The notes: generated by a model from the sequence alone, not told the origin. DNA of 64,000 nucleotides from Cyclobacterium roseum (GCF_010119225.1 NZ_WNKF01000017.1:1-64000), one strand, 5' to 3'. Positions 29,743 to 37,351 are shown, numbered from the stretch's first letter. A program made the numbers and translations.

Positions 29743-30036
29743 ATGATTACCGAAGATCAAAAAAATATCATTATTGAGGTTTTGCAACCTTATACCCCTA
29801 AAATGATCGGCATTTTTGGTTCCTTCGCCCGAAATGAGAATAAGGAAAATAGTGATTTGGATATTCTGGTAGAATTCCAGAATACAGTAAATCTGCTGGA
29901 TATTATCGGTGCTGAAATGCAATTATCTGAATTATTGAACCTTAAGGTGGATCTTATCACCACAAAAGCCATTTCCCCACGATTGGTCCCTCGAATTGAA
30001 AGCGATTTACAAAAAATCTTTCCTGATGAAGGATAA
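29743..30036 (+). CDS. mntA: MNT-domain nucleotidyltransferase antitoxin
   Basis: A 97-residue minimal nucleotidyltransferase. The signature is GIFGSFARNENKENSDLDIL (residues about 24-43), with the GSF loop and the DxD metal-binding pair, and a third acidic residue in LKVDLITTK. In MNT-HEPN modules this protein adds AMP to a tyrosine of the HEPN toxin and so silences it. It overlaps the downstream HEPN gene by 11 bases. All catalytic residues are present, so the antitoxin should be functional. It is the only intact toxin-antitoxin pair in this island. Confidence 0.93.
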   Translation: MITEDQKNIIIEVLQPYTPKMIGIFGSFARNENKENSDLDILVEFQNTVNLLDIIGAEMQLSELLNLKVDLITTKAISPRLVPRIESDLQKIFPDEG

Positions 30037-30364
30037 TGTAGTCTACCTTTACCACATAAACGATTGTATTGTTAAAATACAAAAATACACAGACAATATT
30101 TCCCTGGATGAATTTTTGAGCCAATCAGTCATCCAGGATGCGGTTATTCGAAACTTTGAAATAATTGGAGAAGCAACAAAAAATCTTTCCTCTGGACTAA
30201 GAAGAAAATATCCTGATATCGAATGGAAAAAAATTGCTGGAATGAGAGATAAATTAATCCATGATTACCTTGGTGTGGATCTATGGGCCATTTGGGCTGT
30301 TGTGGTCGATGTCATTCCTGAATTTAAAATTAAAATCCAGGATATCATTAACGAGGAGAGTTAA
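30026..30364 (+). CDS. hepT: HEPN-domain (DUF86) RNase toxin
   Basis: A 112-residue all-helical HEPN protein. The RNase motif R-x4-H-x-Y is intact in MRDKLIHDYLG: Arg and His form the catalytic pair and the Tyr is the site AMP-modified by MntA-type antitoxins. The frame opens earlier with a TTG at 29996, but ATG at 30026 (MKDNVVYLYHIND) fits the family and gives the usual 11-base overlap with mntA. A decayed PIN-toxin fragment on the other strand touches its 3-prime end. Confidence 0.93.
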   Translation: MKDNVVYLYHINDCIVKIQKYTDNISLDEFLSQSVIQDAVIRNFEIIGEATKNLSSGLRRKYPDIEWKKIAGMRDKLIHDYLGVDLWAIWAVVVDVIPEFKIKIQDIINEES

Positions 30365-30443
30365 AGCTATAAGGGCTAATGTCCCCTGCGACAGGCCCGT
30401 CAGAAAATAACTCATCAAAAACATTTGTATCGATAAATATTTA
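30348..30443 (-). pseudogene. Truncated VapC-like PIN toxin fragment
   Basis: On the minus strand the frame reads IFIDTNVFDELFSDGPVAGD, the first strand of a PIN domain with its D-T-N motif. It has no start codon (a TAA directly precedes it) and breaks off after about 20 residues where it meets the end of hepT. It lies just downstream of the antitoxin pseudogene, the normal vapB-vapC order. Short length limits certainty, but motif and position agree. Confidence 0.6.
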
Positions 30444-30445
30444 GA

Positions 30446-30690
30446 TTAACGGTCATACTTGCGCATTTTCTCAATGGCCCGCTTATGAACCCGCACTTTG
30501 CTATCGGCTTTCAATAAACCCTTTAGTTCTGCTATTTCATCCGAAATCACGAAGTCATCCTGCTCCATAGATGCCCCCATTTGTATCAGGTCACGAACAT
30601 ATTGGGACAAATTTTTTTAGACCTTTTGGCCATTTTTTACAGAAGGTTTCTATCTAATGATAAGGTAACTTTTTCTGTTGGACTGGACAT
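30446..30690 (-). pseudogene. Decayed antitoxin (DUF6364/VapB-like) with stop and frameshift
   Basis: Starting from ATG at 30690 the frame reads MSSPTEKVTLSLDRNLL and then TAA; it continues in the same frame as KMAKRSKK, and then a frameshift in a run of seven A residues (about 30612-30618) moves it to NLSQYVRDLIQMG, EQDDFVISDEIAELKGLLK and a tail ending MRKYDR. Joined, this gives a protein of about 80 residues with the strand-helix-helix opening (KVTLSLDRNLL...LSQYVRDL) of ribbon-helix-helix antitoxins and the SDEIAELKGLLK tail resembling DUF6364 proteins. Two lesions (one nonsense, one single-base loss) make it non-functional. The PIN fragment follows. Confidence 0.75.
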
Positions 30691-30743
30691 AAGCTTTAAT
30701 GGTATAGTCTTACACAAATATACCACTTTTTTAATTTCTGGAA

Positions 30744-30975
30744 ACGTGCACGTTTAGCCAATCCAAATGGTCTCTAGCTGGGTGTAGATTGCGTCTACAT
30801 CCCTTATATTATTTAATTTACGCCAGCGAGGCATTTGCAATGCCGGCTTCATGGCCAGAGCTTTAGGAAAATCATTCCCGGAAAGGTGTACGTTTAGCCA
30901 TTTCAAATGGCTTTTTGGCGGGTCTAAATTGTTTGTAATCCCGAAGATAGCAGGGTGAAGTGGCATACTTCACCC
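30744..30975. repeat. R2 repeats: diverged and well-preserved copy
   Basis: The gap 30691-31066 has no gene. A diverged copy (30744-30775, CGTGCACGTTTAGCCAATCC) is followed by a good copy at 30883-30975: GGTGTACGTTTAGCCATTTC, the hairpin AGCCATT/AATGGCT, then GGCGGGTCTAAATTGTTTG, TAATCCCGAAGATAGCAGGG and AGTGGCATACTTCACCC. The last part also holds GGGTGAAGTGGCATACTTCACCC, whose ends GGGTGAAGT and ACTTCACCC pair. Nearly the same 80 bases recur at 35391-35485. A 70-residue open frame on the minus strand (30754-30966) is just this repeat read through. Confidence 0.75.
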
Positions 30976-30985
30976 AGTGGCGTTT

Positions 30986-31030
30986 TTTTCTGTGGTAATC
31001 TGAGTAATCTGTGGTACACTTTTTCACCGA
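30986..31030. repeat. R1 repeat, right-end fragment
   Basis: CTGTGGTAATCTGAGTAATC then TGTGGTACAC, the right end of the R1 unit, followed by TTTTTCACCGA. It sits directly after the R2 copy. Confidence 0.6.
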
Positions 31031-31066
31031 AACTGGGGAAATGTGCCGTCCTGGATTCAGTACCCG

Positions 31067-32206
31067 CTAAAATTTAACAAGTCGGATGACAAACTCGTCT
31101 CCCTTCAGGTGGTCTTTTACCCATTCGGGTAAATCCTCCATCGTCTCTTCGCCAATGTATTCCGGATCAAGATAGGACAAGGCATAGCCATCATCAAAGC
31201 CCACAAATTGACCCAAAAACCCATAGTAATCGGTTTTGGCTCCTAAGTAAAGCTCGTTTTCAAGTGTATCCATCAAAAAAATCCGATAGCCTCCCTGATC
31301 GTATAGGCTTCCCAGATACCCCTTGTCAAAACCAACCAGGAAATTTCGCATGTATCTAAAGTTCTTGATTTCCTCGAAATTTTCTTCGAGGTTTTGCTTG
31401 AGTTGATCCGGAACATTCAGCAAGCCAAAGTCGAATTTTAACACCTGCCTTAAATCTCCTTTCTGATCAAAGACATGGACTCGATTATCTATAGGCTTAT
31501 TGTAGTAAATCTCAGACCCGTAGCTTCCAAATTGATAATCCATCCAAATAGATTCATTTAAGCCTTCATCAAAGTCAAGCATTGCGAATTTGTCTTTCAG
31601 TTGGTTATCCGTCCTGAGAATTTTCTTGCCTTTAAAATCACCAAAATTCCAGGAGGAAAGGCCAAATAGAAGTGAACCTTCACCAGTAACTTTAACCACA
31701 TCCGCCTCAAAGGACAACTCTTTCGTTCCCTCAAGATCATGATCTGCATCATAAACAAACAGCCGGTCTTTGTCCCTGAACCCATCCAGCAGGTATACCT
31801 GACCAATATTCGTCAGATCAAAATCCGAAAGATTCATAAATTCCCCGGGGCCTGTTCCCTGCCTTCCGATATTTTGTATGAATTGGCCGCTTTCATCAAA
31901 CATACTTAGGATTTTTTTTGATTTATCCAGGATATAAACCTTACCGTTTCGGTATTTGATCTTATCAATAAACGTAAAATAATCTTTATCGAAATTGCGC
32001 TTGATGGGAATGTATCTAACCTCCCGGATAAATTCTTCTGGGAAATAATCCGTTTGCTTGATATCGAACGAGGAAAAAGAAATGATTCTTTCATTTGCCC
32101 CAAATACCTTCTCCTTTTTATCAGAACAAGCTGATAAAAAAACACATAGGCCAAATAAAAACAAGAGATGCCTGACTTCTAAAATCACTATCCTAATAAC
32201 TTTCAT
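31067..32206 (-). CDS. 6-bladed beta-propeller lipoprotein
   Basis: A 379-residue lipoprotein: signal peptide with lipobox LSACSDKK (Cys27), then repeated beta-strand segments of the 6-bladed propeller type common in Bacteroidota (GKVYILDKSKKILSMFDESG, FIQNIGRQGTGPGEF, then GQVYLLDGF). The GRQGxGPGEF segment is characteristic. It is the third gene of a minus-strand operon and its start overlaps the end of the upstream gene by 14 bases. The first gene of the operon encodes a related propeller. Such proteins are probably periplasmic or outer-membrane; the function is unknown. Confidence 0.85.
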   Translation of the reverse strand: MKVIRIVILEVRHLLFLFGLCVFLSACSDKKEKVFGANERIISFSSFDIKQTDYFPEEFIREVRYIPIKRNFDKDYFTFIDKIKYRNGKVYILDKSKKILSMFDESGQFIQNIGRQGTGPGEFMNLSDFDLTNIGQVYLLDGFRDKDRLFVYDADHDLEGTKELSFEADVVKVTGEGSLLFGLSSWNFGDFKGKKILRTDNQLKDKFAMLDFDEGLNESIWMDYQFGSYGSEIYYNKPIDNRVHVFDQKGDLRQVLKFDFGLLNVPDQLKQNLEENFEEIKNFRYMRNFLVGFDKGYLGSLYDQGGYRIFLMDTLENELYLGAKTDYYGFLGQFVGFDDGYALSYLDPEYIGEETMEDLPEWVKDHLKGDEFVIRLVKF

Positions 32207-33701
32207 CTTTCCTCATTTTAAGATAATCATACACATTCCTAAAACGCTTTTCCCTGATCTCTTTGATCAAATTCTCGTGCCTCTCTACCCCCTCATCAAA
32301 ATCTTTGGCCTCAGGAAAAACACGTTGAGGAGTATCCCGCTTACTGTCCCATTCTTTCCATCTTTTTCCGGAATTGTTCCGGAATTGCTTTTCCAAAGAT
32401 ATATTGGTTGACAAGGATCTGGATATTTCGCTGTACAAGGTAGAAGGAACATGTCCGTCTTTCCGCCAAAAGTCGCTGTCATAACCGGCCTGAGAATTCA
32501 TTCCAACAAAATCAAATGATCTGACAACCTGTTCCATATCCTCCTTCAGTGGATCTTTTGTATGAGGACCAAATCTTAGTTTCTCGTAACGTTCAATTCC
32601 GTGACCCACGGGATCTTCCCTTGGGCTATACCAATTTTCCCCCAAATAATAACAGGTAAATTCCAATTCCGAAGGGTAAAAAACGTCCTTCCCTGTAAAG
32701 CGCATACGGATTTTACCGGCAACATCCTTTCTCCTGCCTTCACGCTTGATCTCGAAATTGACATCATGGTATTGGGAAAATTCAAAATTTACTTCTGTGA
32801 TCCTCAGGTTGGTTTTATCTATTACCAAATTCCCCTCCCCTATAAGGAATATATTTTTGGCATCCTCTTGCCTGTACCTCTCCTTGGTTTTGAAGTGAAC
32901 AACGTAATCTTCATCCGTTTCTTCGTCGTAGCTGTAAGCAAACTCGTAGTACTTATGGTTTTTCAAAAACATCGGCCCGCAGACTTCCAGCCCCCGGTAA
33001 ACCGGACGGGACATAAATGGCATCACTACCCATCTAATGCCACCCGATTCGTCATAGGACTCGTAAGGAATGGGTTCGCCGTCATAGCCGAACCGATCAC
33101 TCATGCGCTGCTCCAATGGCAACAGGTAAAAGTAAGCGTCCGGTTTCCCACCGGGAGCAAAACTCCATTTGGACCAGTTACGGTTGCCGGAAAGCAAAGC
33201 CAACCCATCCATCTGGTAAAACTCCAGGAAACGCTTCCGATCTTTGATGAAGCTATGGGCATTGATATGGTAAAGAAGCGGAGAAGTAGGATACCTAGAG
33301 CTAAAATCCCTGCCTGCAAGCGTCATCAGCTTTTCCACGGTATAGGAAGTGACCTCTACTTCCTCCAAATCAATCACATTCGGGCTAAGTGACACCGAAA
33401 ATTCAGGCTGATCAGGCACGATAAAGGAAGTATCCCTACTAAAATAGCTTCGCACAGTAACAGGTATGCCGATTTTCAGGGTTACGCTACCATTGATATC
33501 CGTTACGGAAATCGGCTTTCCGGCTTCGTTAAGGACCGTATAAAAAGCAGCAGGCTGACTTTCCTTCCCGTCATTCATCGACAATCGCATTACAGAGGAG
33601 TCTGCACTTACCCTCATGGGATCACTTTGTGCCTTAATCCTTCCGGAGAACATGACCATCAATACCATCGAATAAATAACCACCTTCATTTGACTCACCA
33701 T
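32193..33701 (-). CDS. Exported protein with carboxypeptidase regulatory-like N-terminus
   Basis: A 502-residue exported protein of unknown function. A signal peptide (MKVVIYSMVLMVMFSGRIKA) is followed by a short regulatory-like beta domain (about 50-115, FYTVLNEAGKPISVTDINGS). The remaining 380 residues are rich in beta strands and aromatic residues and end in a charged helical tail (LIKEIREKRFRNVYDYLKMR). ATG at 33701 overlaps the upstream stop by 7 bases; ATG at 33689 (MKVVIYS) is the likely alternative start. It sits between two propeller lipoprotein genes, in a tightly overlapping trio that should be cotranslated. Confidence 0.75.
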   Translation of the reverse strand: MVSQMKVVIYSMVLMVMFSGRIKAQSDPMRVSADSSVMRLSMNDGKESQPAAFYTVLNEAGKPISVTDINGSVTLKIGIPVTVRSYFSRDTSFIVPDQPEFSVSLSPNVIDLEEVEVTSYTVEKLMTLAGRDFSSRYPTSPLLYHINAHSFIKDRKRFLEFYQMDGLALLSGNRNWSKWSFAPGGKPDAYFYLLPLEQRMSDRFGYDGEPIPYESYDESGGIRWVVMPFMSRPVYRGLEVCGPMFLKNHKYYEFAYSYDEETDEDYVVHFKTKERYRQEDAKNIFLIGEGNLVIDKTNLRITEVNFEFSQYHDVNFEIKREGRRKDVAGKIRMRFTGKDVFYPSELEFTCYYLGENWYSPREDPVGHGIERYEKLRFGPHTKDPLKEDMEQVVRSFDFVGMNSQAGYDSDFWRKDGHVPSTLYSEISRSLSTNISLEKQFRNNSGKRWKEWDSKRDTPQRVFPEAKDFDEGVERHENLIKEIREKRFRNVYDYLKMRKDESY

Positions 33702-34861
33702 TTAAATTTCACCAAAACAGGTATCTCTTCACTTGAAAGACCATCTTCACTTTTGATCTCTCCATAAAACCTGTCATTCCTGAAACCAACTACACTGAAC
33801 CCCTTTGGTACATCAATGTCACCAATTAATCCATTTCCTTGATAAATCTGAAGCCCGTCCATTTTTTCACTAATACCCTTCCTGTAACCCCTGAACAATA
33901 AGTCTAACTCAGAGAAGTGTTTAAGAAAAGTAAAAAACCCATAGTTAGGTCTTAATTCCTTGTAGTATTGAACATAATCCTCCGTTCCCTCCACTTGCTC
34001 ATAGTCGGTCTTCATACTCCTTCCGGCATTCCCAAAAGCATATTGCGGTTCATCAGCTTCCCTGAAATAATAAATTAGGGTATCTGCTTCAAAACCCAGA
34101 AAAAAACCATTTTCTTTCCAGCCAGCTACTTTAACCGATGATAAATAGGGCAAAAACCGCCAGGACCCATAAATGGGCGACATCCTTCCATGTATTCCTG
34201 ACAGTTTGCCAGAATCAATATCCAAGGTGGCTAATATGCGTGCAGACTCGTAAAATTCACGGTGTGAAAAAGCATTGAACAGCGGATGGGAGGTGGTGAT
34301 AGTAAAGATTACCTCCTCGTCCTCCAGAAAAGCTATTTGCAAACCGGGATAATCCACCTCATAGATTTCCTTGAATTCCGGACGGGGGTTGTTCATCACT
34401 TCATTTGGATTATTCTGGCTTTCGTCATCGAAACGCAACAAACCTTTCTTCATGACTTCTCCAGAACCAATATCCAACATGTAATATTCGTAGGAAGGCC
34501 CCAGGGCAATTAACCGCCCTTCATTTTCGGCAAAGCCGACTATTCTTCCGGATAATTCGCCAGGCCCATCCCCACGTCCAAACCTACTGTCCACCTCATT
34601 AAAATTGTCATCAAACAAATACAAGGTGCTGTACAGTTCATCCACGAAAACCAGGGTGTCTTTGTAAATTAAAAAACGTCCAACTCCTGAAGTGTTATCC
34701 AGGTTGATACTGACCGTATCCATAGTAAGGTTACTTAACTTTAAATCGATGCCCCCCCTCGATGGGACATTCCAGTATCCTGTTTCTTTGTTTCCGGACT
34801 CACAACCTCCAACTAAGATTATTAGGAGCAAAAAAGCAGGAACAAAAAAAATCTTTCTCAT
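33695..34861 (-). CDS. 6-bladed beta-propeller lipoprotein, first gene of the operon
   Basis: A 388-residue lipoprotein with lipobox VGGCESGN (Cys20) and a propeller core: FLIYKDTLVFVDELYSTLYL, FNEVDSRFGRGDGPGELSG and RLIALGPSYEYYMLDIGSG. It resembles the third gene of the operon in layout, though the two are clearly diverged. It is the first gene of the trio; the 800 bases upstream hold only repeats, so any promoter lies close to the start. Function unknown; a binding or sensing role is typical of such propellers. Confidence 0.85.
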   Translation of the reverse strand: MRKIFFVPAFLLLIILVGGCESGNKETGYWNVPSRGGIDLKLSNLTMDTVSINLDNTSGVGRFLIYKDTLVFVDELYSTLYLFDDNFNEVDSRFGRGDGPGELSGRIVGFAENEGRLIALGPSYEYYMLDIGSGEVMKKGLLRFDDESQNNPNEVMNNPRPEFKEIYEVDYPGLQIAFLEDEEVIFTITTSHPLFNAFSHREFYESARILATLDIDSGKLSGIHGRMSPIYGSWRFLPYLSSVKVAGWKENGFFLGFEADTLIYYFREADEPQYAFGNAGRSMKTDYEQVEGTEDYVQYYKELRPNYGFFTFLKHFSELDLLFRGYRKGISEKMDGLQIYQGNGLIGDIDVPKGFSVVGFRNDRFYGEIKSEDGLSSEEIPVLVKFKW

Positions 34862-35023
34862 ATTTTAAACGACCTTTTCCTGATTTTTTTAAGTTTAATT
34901 TAACTAGCTGTTTTACAGCAGCCAAGGTGCGAAAAAAAAATTAGTTGCAAATACATTTTTTAAAAAATGTAAAAAAAATTGAAAATATTCTTTTTTTAAG
35001 CATGTATTGTGTTTTTAGGAAGT

Positions 35024-35268
35024 CGTGTGAATTTGTGCTTAATCCGTGGGCCTTTTTCACCACGGATTAAGGCAGATTTTCACGGATTTTTTAGGTGTCA
35101 TGATTGATCCATATTTTCTTTAATTTATCTTTGTTGGCCTGCATAATCTGTGGTGCATCTTTTTTTTTACCACGGATTCGCACAGATTCTCACAGATTTT
35201 TTCTGGTGGTTCTTAGCTGAGAGGATTAACCAATTTTTATAATTTATTTGTGCTATCCGTATAACACC
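35024..35268. repeat. R1 repeat cluster: two units and a fragment
   Basis: A right-end fragment (GTGTGAATTTGTGCTTAATCCGTGG, 35024-35049), then a unit at 35058-35155 beginning CACCACGGATTAAGGCAG and ending AATCTGTGGTG, then a unit at 35169-35268 beginning ACCACGGATTCGCACAG. The second shares the TTTTCTGGTGGTTCTTAGCT block with the unit near 28640, so they descend from one element. Confidence 0.75.
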
Positions 35269-35390
35269 TTCTTTTTTAGTCAATTGAGTACAACTATCCC
35301 CTTCGTATGCATTGGCAAACGAAAATCGAAGCATTTTAAATACCGGAGATCCATCGAAAACACGTAGAGAATTTTATTCTAAAATATGTT

Positions 35391-35485
35391 CAGGTCTAGC
35401 CATTGCAAATGGCTTTTTGGCGGGTCTAAATTGTTTGTTTGTAATCCCGAAGATAGCAGGGTAAAGTGGCATACATCACCCGGAT
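35391..35485. repeat. R2 repeat, well-preserved copy
   Basis: Nearly identical over about 80 bases to 30883-30975: TCTAGCCATTGCAAATGGCT, GGCGGGTCTAAATTGTTTG, TAATCCCGAAGATAGCAGGG and AGTGGCATACATCACCC. It differs by a 4-base duplication (GTTTGTTTG) and a few substitutions. Confidence 0.8.
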
Positions 35486-35662
35486 GTGTATACTATCTAG
35501 TATTTATGGGTTTCAACACATGGACAGGAAAAAATCCTAGAATAAAAAGTGCCGGCGAGACGGTATGTGTAAAGTGAACTTGACGGGAGAATTATAAGTC
35601 AGGCATTACATCAAGATAAGGACTCCGAAGTTCTTTTAGTTTGAGATAGAAAAAACTAAAAT

Positions 35663-36580
35663 TTATTTTAACTTTTCCTTATCCTTGAGGATTGCCACCA
35701 CCTTCTCCTCTGACAATTTGACAATTTTGGCTATTTTTGCTGTTTCAAATCCCTCATCAAAAAGGCTAACAATAACCTCGTTCTTTTCTTCAAGTTTCCC
35801 CTTCTGAATTCCTTTTTCAATAAGCATCGTATAAGTTGTCATAATTTTCTCTTTTAAAGGTTCGGGAATTGATTTTATAGTTTCGCCCAATTGAGCTTCT
35901 GTAATTCCGGATACATTCAATGTATATACAACGATCATCTCTAAAAAGTTCATTTTAGTATCTTCTATCGGCAATAAACGGAAGATTCTTTCGAAATCTT
36001 CCTTCAATTTTGTCGGATTGATGCGCCACTGCTGGGCAAGTATTGCCGCCCTCATCAAATTATTTCGCATTTCCATAAGCTGGTCCTTACTGATCGTTTT
36101 CAGGTCTATGAAGATCGGGTTAAGTGTTGGCATATAGTTTCTTATCTCCTCCGGGTAGTTTTTAAATAGGTCTGAGAGATTTCCGAATTTCCAGTTTTTC
36201 TTGCCTTGATAGTAAATTATCGGAATGATGGGTTTTGGTTCTTTTTTTTCTGTAAGACATTTTGTCCAGTGTGCAAACATATAATACCCTACTTGAAAAA
36301 GCACGTTGCGGTCTGGTGATGATTTGTGTTCAAAGAGTAGAACAACATCCGTTTTGACCGAATTATCGGATTTAAGGGATACTTCAAATACGAGATCCGA
36401 AAAGTGCTCTTTTAAGGTTTCATTGATATAGGTTTCTTTTAGGACAGTAAGGGATTCAAAATTAATATGTTTTACCAATTTCTCTGGCAAGAAACACTCT
36501 AAGAATGCCACAACCCTTTCAGCGTCGGAAAATGACTCCCTGACGAAGGTGTCGTGTATGTTGTGGTAGCGTTTTGCCAT
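35663..36580 (-). CDS. Rpn-family PD-(D/E)xK nuclease (transposase-like)
   Basis: A 305-residue protein of the recombination-promoting nuclease (Rpn)/PDDEXK transposase family. The N-terminal opening HDTFVRESFSDAERVVAFLE is typical. The nuclease site is Asp62 (HFSDLVFEV) with Glu84-His-Lys86 (LLFEHKSSPDR), matching D...ExK. The C-terminus is a variable K/E-rich helical tail (LIEKGIQKGKLEEKNEVIVS). Rpn proteins cut DNA and have been tied to RecA-independent recombination; some act in phage defence. It appears intact. No terminal inverted repeats or target duplications were found, so mobility is not shown. Confidence 0.92.
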   Translation of the reverse strand: MAKRYHNIHDTFVRESFSDAERVVAFLECFLPEKLVKHINFESLTVLKETYINETLKEHFSDLVFEVSLKSDNSVKTDVVLLFEHKSSPDRNVLFQVGYYMFAHWTKCLTEKKEPKPIIPIIYYQGKKNWKFGNLSDLFKNYPEEIRNYMPTLNPIFIDLKTISKDQLMEMRNNLMRAAILAQQWRINPTKLKEDFERIFRLLPIEDTKMNFLEMIVVYTLNVSGITEAQLGETIKSIPEPLKEKIMTTYTMLIEKGIQKGKLEEKNEVIVSLFDEGFETAKIAKIVKLSEEKVVAILKDKEKLK

Positions 36581-36807
36581 GATACAAGATATAAAAAAAA
36601 GTGTATTTTATATGGAAAAATATTCTGTCTATCAAAATCGTGAAATACCACGACCTGGTGCTTGCATGCCATGCAAATGCTATCTCGTTCTGATTGAAGG
36701 TTGACTATCTCAAGTTCATTAGGGAGAATCATCCTCTCCGGTTGGATAGTACACGCCAAAACAGCTAAATATATAACAGTATGTATCCCTACGAAGAATT
36801 TTCTCAT
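36581..36807 (-). pseudogene. Possible truncated small lipoprotein gene
   Basis: An open frame starting at 36807 (MRKFFVGIHTVIYLAVLACT) has a short signal peptide with a lipobox-like VLAC and then PNELEIVNLQSERDSI. It runs through the Rpn start region in a different frame and ends at 36499, overlapping the Rpn gene, which argues that the 3-prime part is not its own. It may be a short lipoprotein gene cut by arrival of the Rpn gene. No family recognised. It starts 6 bases after the preceding lipoprotein fragment ends. Confidence 0.3.
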
Positions 36808-36813
36808 GGAAGG

Positions 36814-37083
36814 TCAGGCATGGTTACGTGTTGGATAATAGGATAATCGTAGTACGGGGACTGAAGACTTAACTCTAAGGTCCATACCAAGCAAATTCTC
36901 ACTAACCGTTTCCATAGGTGTCCATTTCTGAATGAAAATCGAATTCCTCTCAATTGATTCAAAATCACCCAGTCCGAACGTAGGATAGGAATGCCCACCT
37001 TCGCCAGTAGGAGTGGAGCAACTCGTTGCGATACAAAATGCCAAAACACCAGCTAAAGTAAAGTAGATTTTTTTAGGTACCAA
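36814..37083 (-). pseudogene. Short lipoprotein, likely truncated propeller-type protein
   Basis: An 89-residue frame with a convincing lipoprotein signal (MVPKKIYFTLAGVLAFCIAT, then SCSTPTGEG, lipobox Cys22). The rest (WTPMETVSENLLGMDLRVKS) resembles the first strands of TolB-like or BF3164-type propeller lipoproteins, which are normally over 350 residues, and then stops. This looks like the stump of a longer gene. An R1 right-end repeat lies just upstream, so repeat-mediated loss is possible. It could instead be a genuine short lipoprotein. Confidence 0.45.
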
Positions 37084-37137
37084 AATTGACCTATTTTCCT
37101 TTATTAATCTGTGCTAATCTGCGTAATCGGTGGTGCG
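37076..37137. repeat. R1 repeat, right half
   Basis: GGTACCAAAATTGACCTATT then TTATTAATCTGTGCTAATCTG and CGTAATCGGTGGTGCG. It matches the middle and right end of the R1 unit at 28710-28797 (TACCAAAATTGACCTG). It marks the right edge of the repeat-bearing island. The rest of the gap to 37351 holds one inverted repeat (GTACCAG/CTGGTAC, 37150-37190) and nothing else recognised. Confidence 0.65.
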
Positions 37138-37351
37138 CCTTTTACGCTCGTACCAGGTTATCCCCGTTTAGCTCCGTAATTGCTGGTACCAGTATCTTGC
37201 AGGTTGGATTTGTTTACAAAATCGCAGATATTTGGGATATATTGAACACTGCTCGGTGAAAATGACCCATTTTGGGCCGGGCATCTGGCTCCGCATCCAT
37301 CCGGAGATGGACCTAGAAATCACCGGCAACAAGAAGAAATACCAGAATTTA

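Larger units (their letters stand above)
34862..35662. other. Non-coding 800-base gap with R1 and R2 repeats
   Basis: No supportable gene. The first 130 bases are AT-rich and may hold the propeller-operon promoter. Then come two R1 units plus a right-end fragment (35024-35268), AT-rich filler with weak open frames, one good R2 copy (35391-35485), and about 175 bases upstream of the Rpn gene stop with no feature recognised. Confidence 0.7.

Noticed and set aside
30754-30966. A 70-residue open frame on the minus strand
   Set aside because: It reads straight through two R2 repeat copies and shows no protein-like features or homologue pattern that I recognise.
32601-33392. A 263-residue open frame on the plus strand
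   Set aside because: It is antisense to the exported protein gene of the propeller operon, which has a signal peptide and tight operon overlaps on the minus strand.
35663-36580. The Rpn-family gene as an intact insertion sequence
   Set aside because: The nuclease gene looks intact, but I found no terminal inverted repeats or direct target duplications around it.
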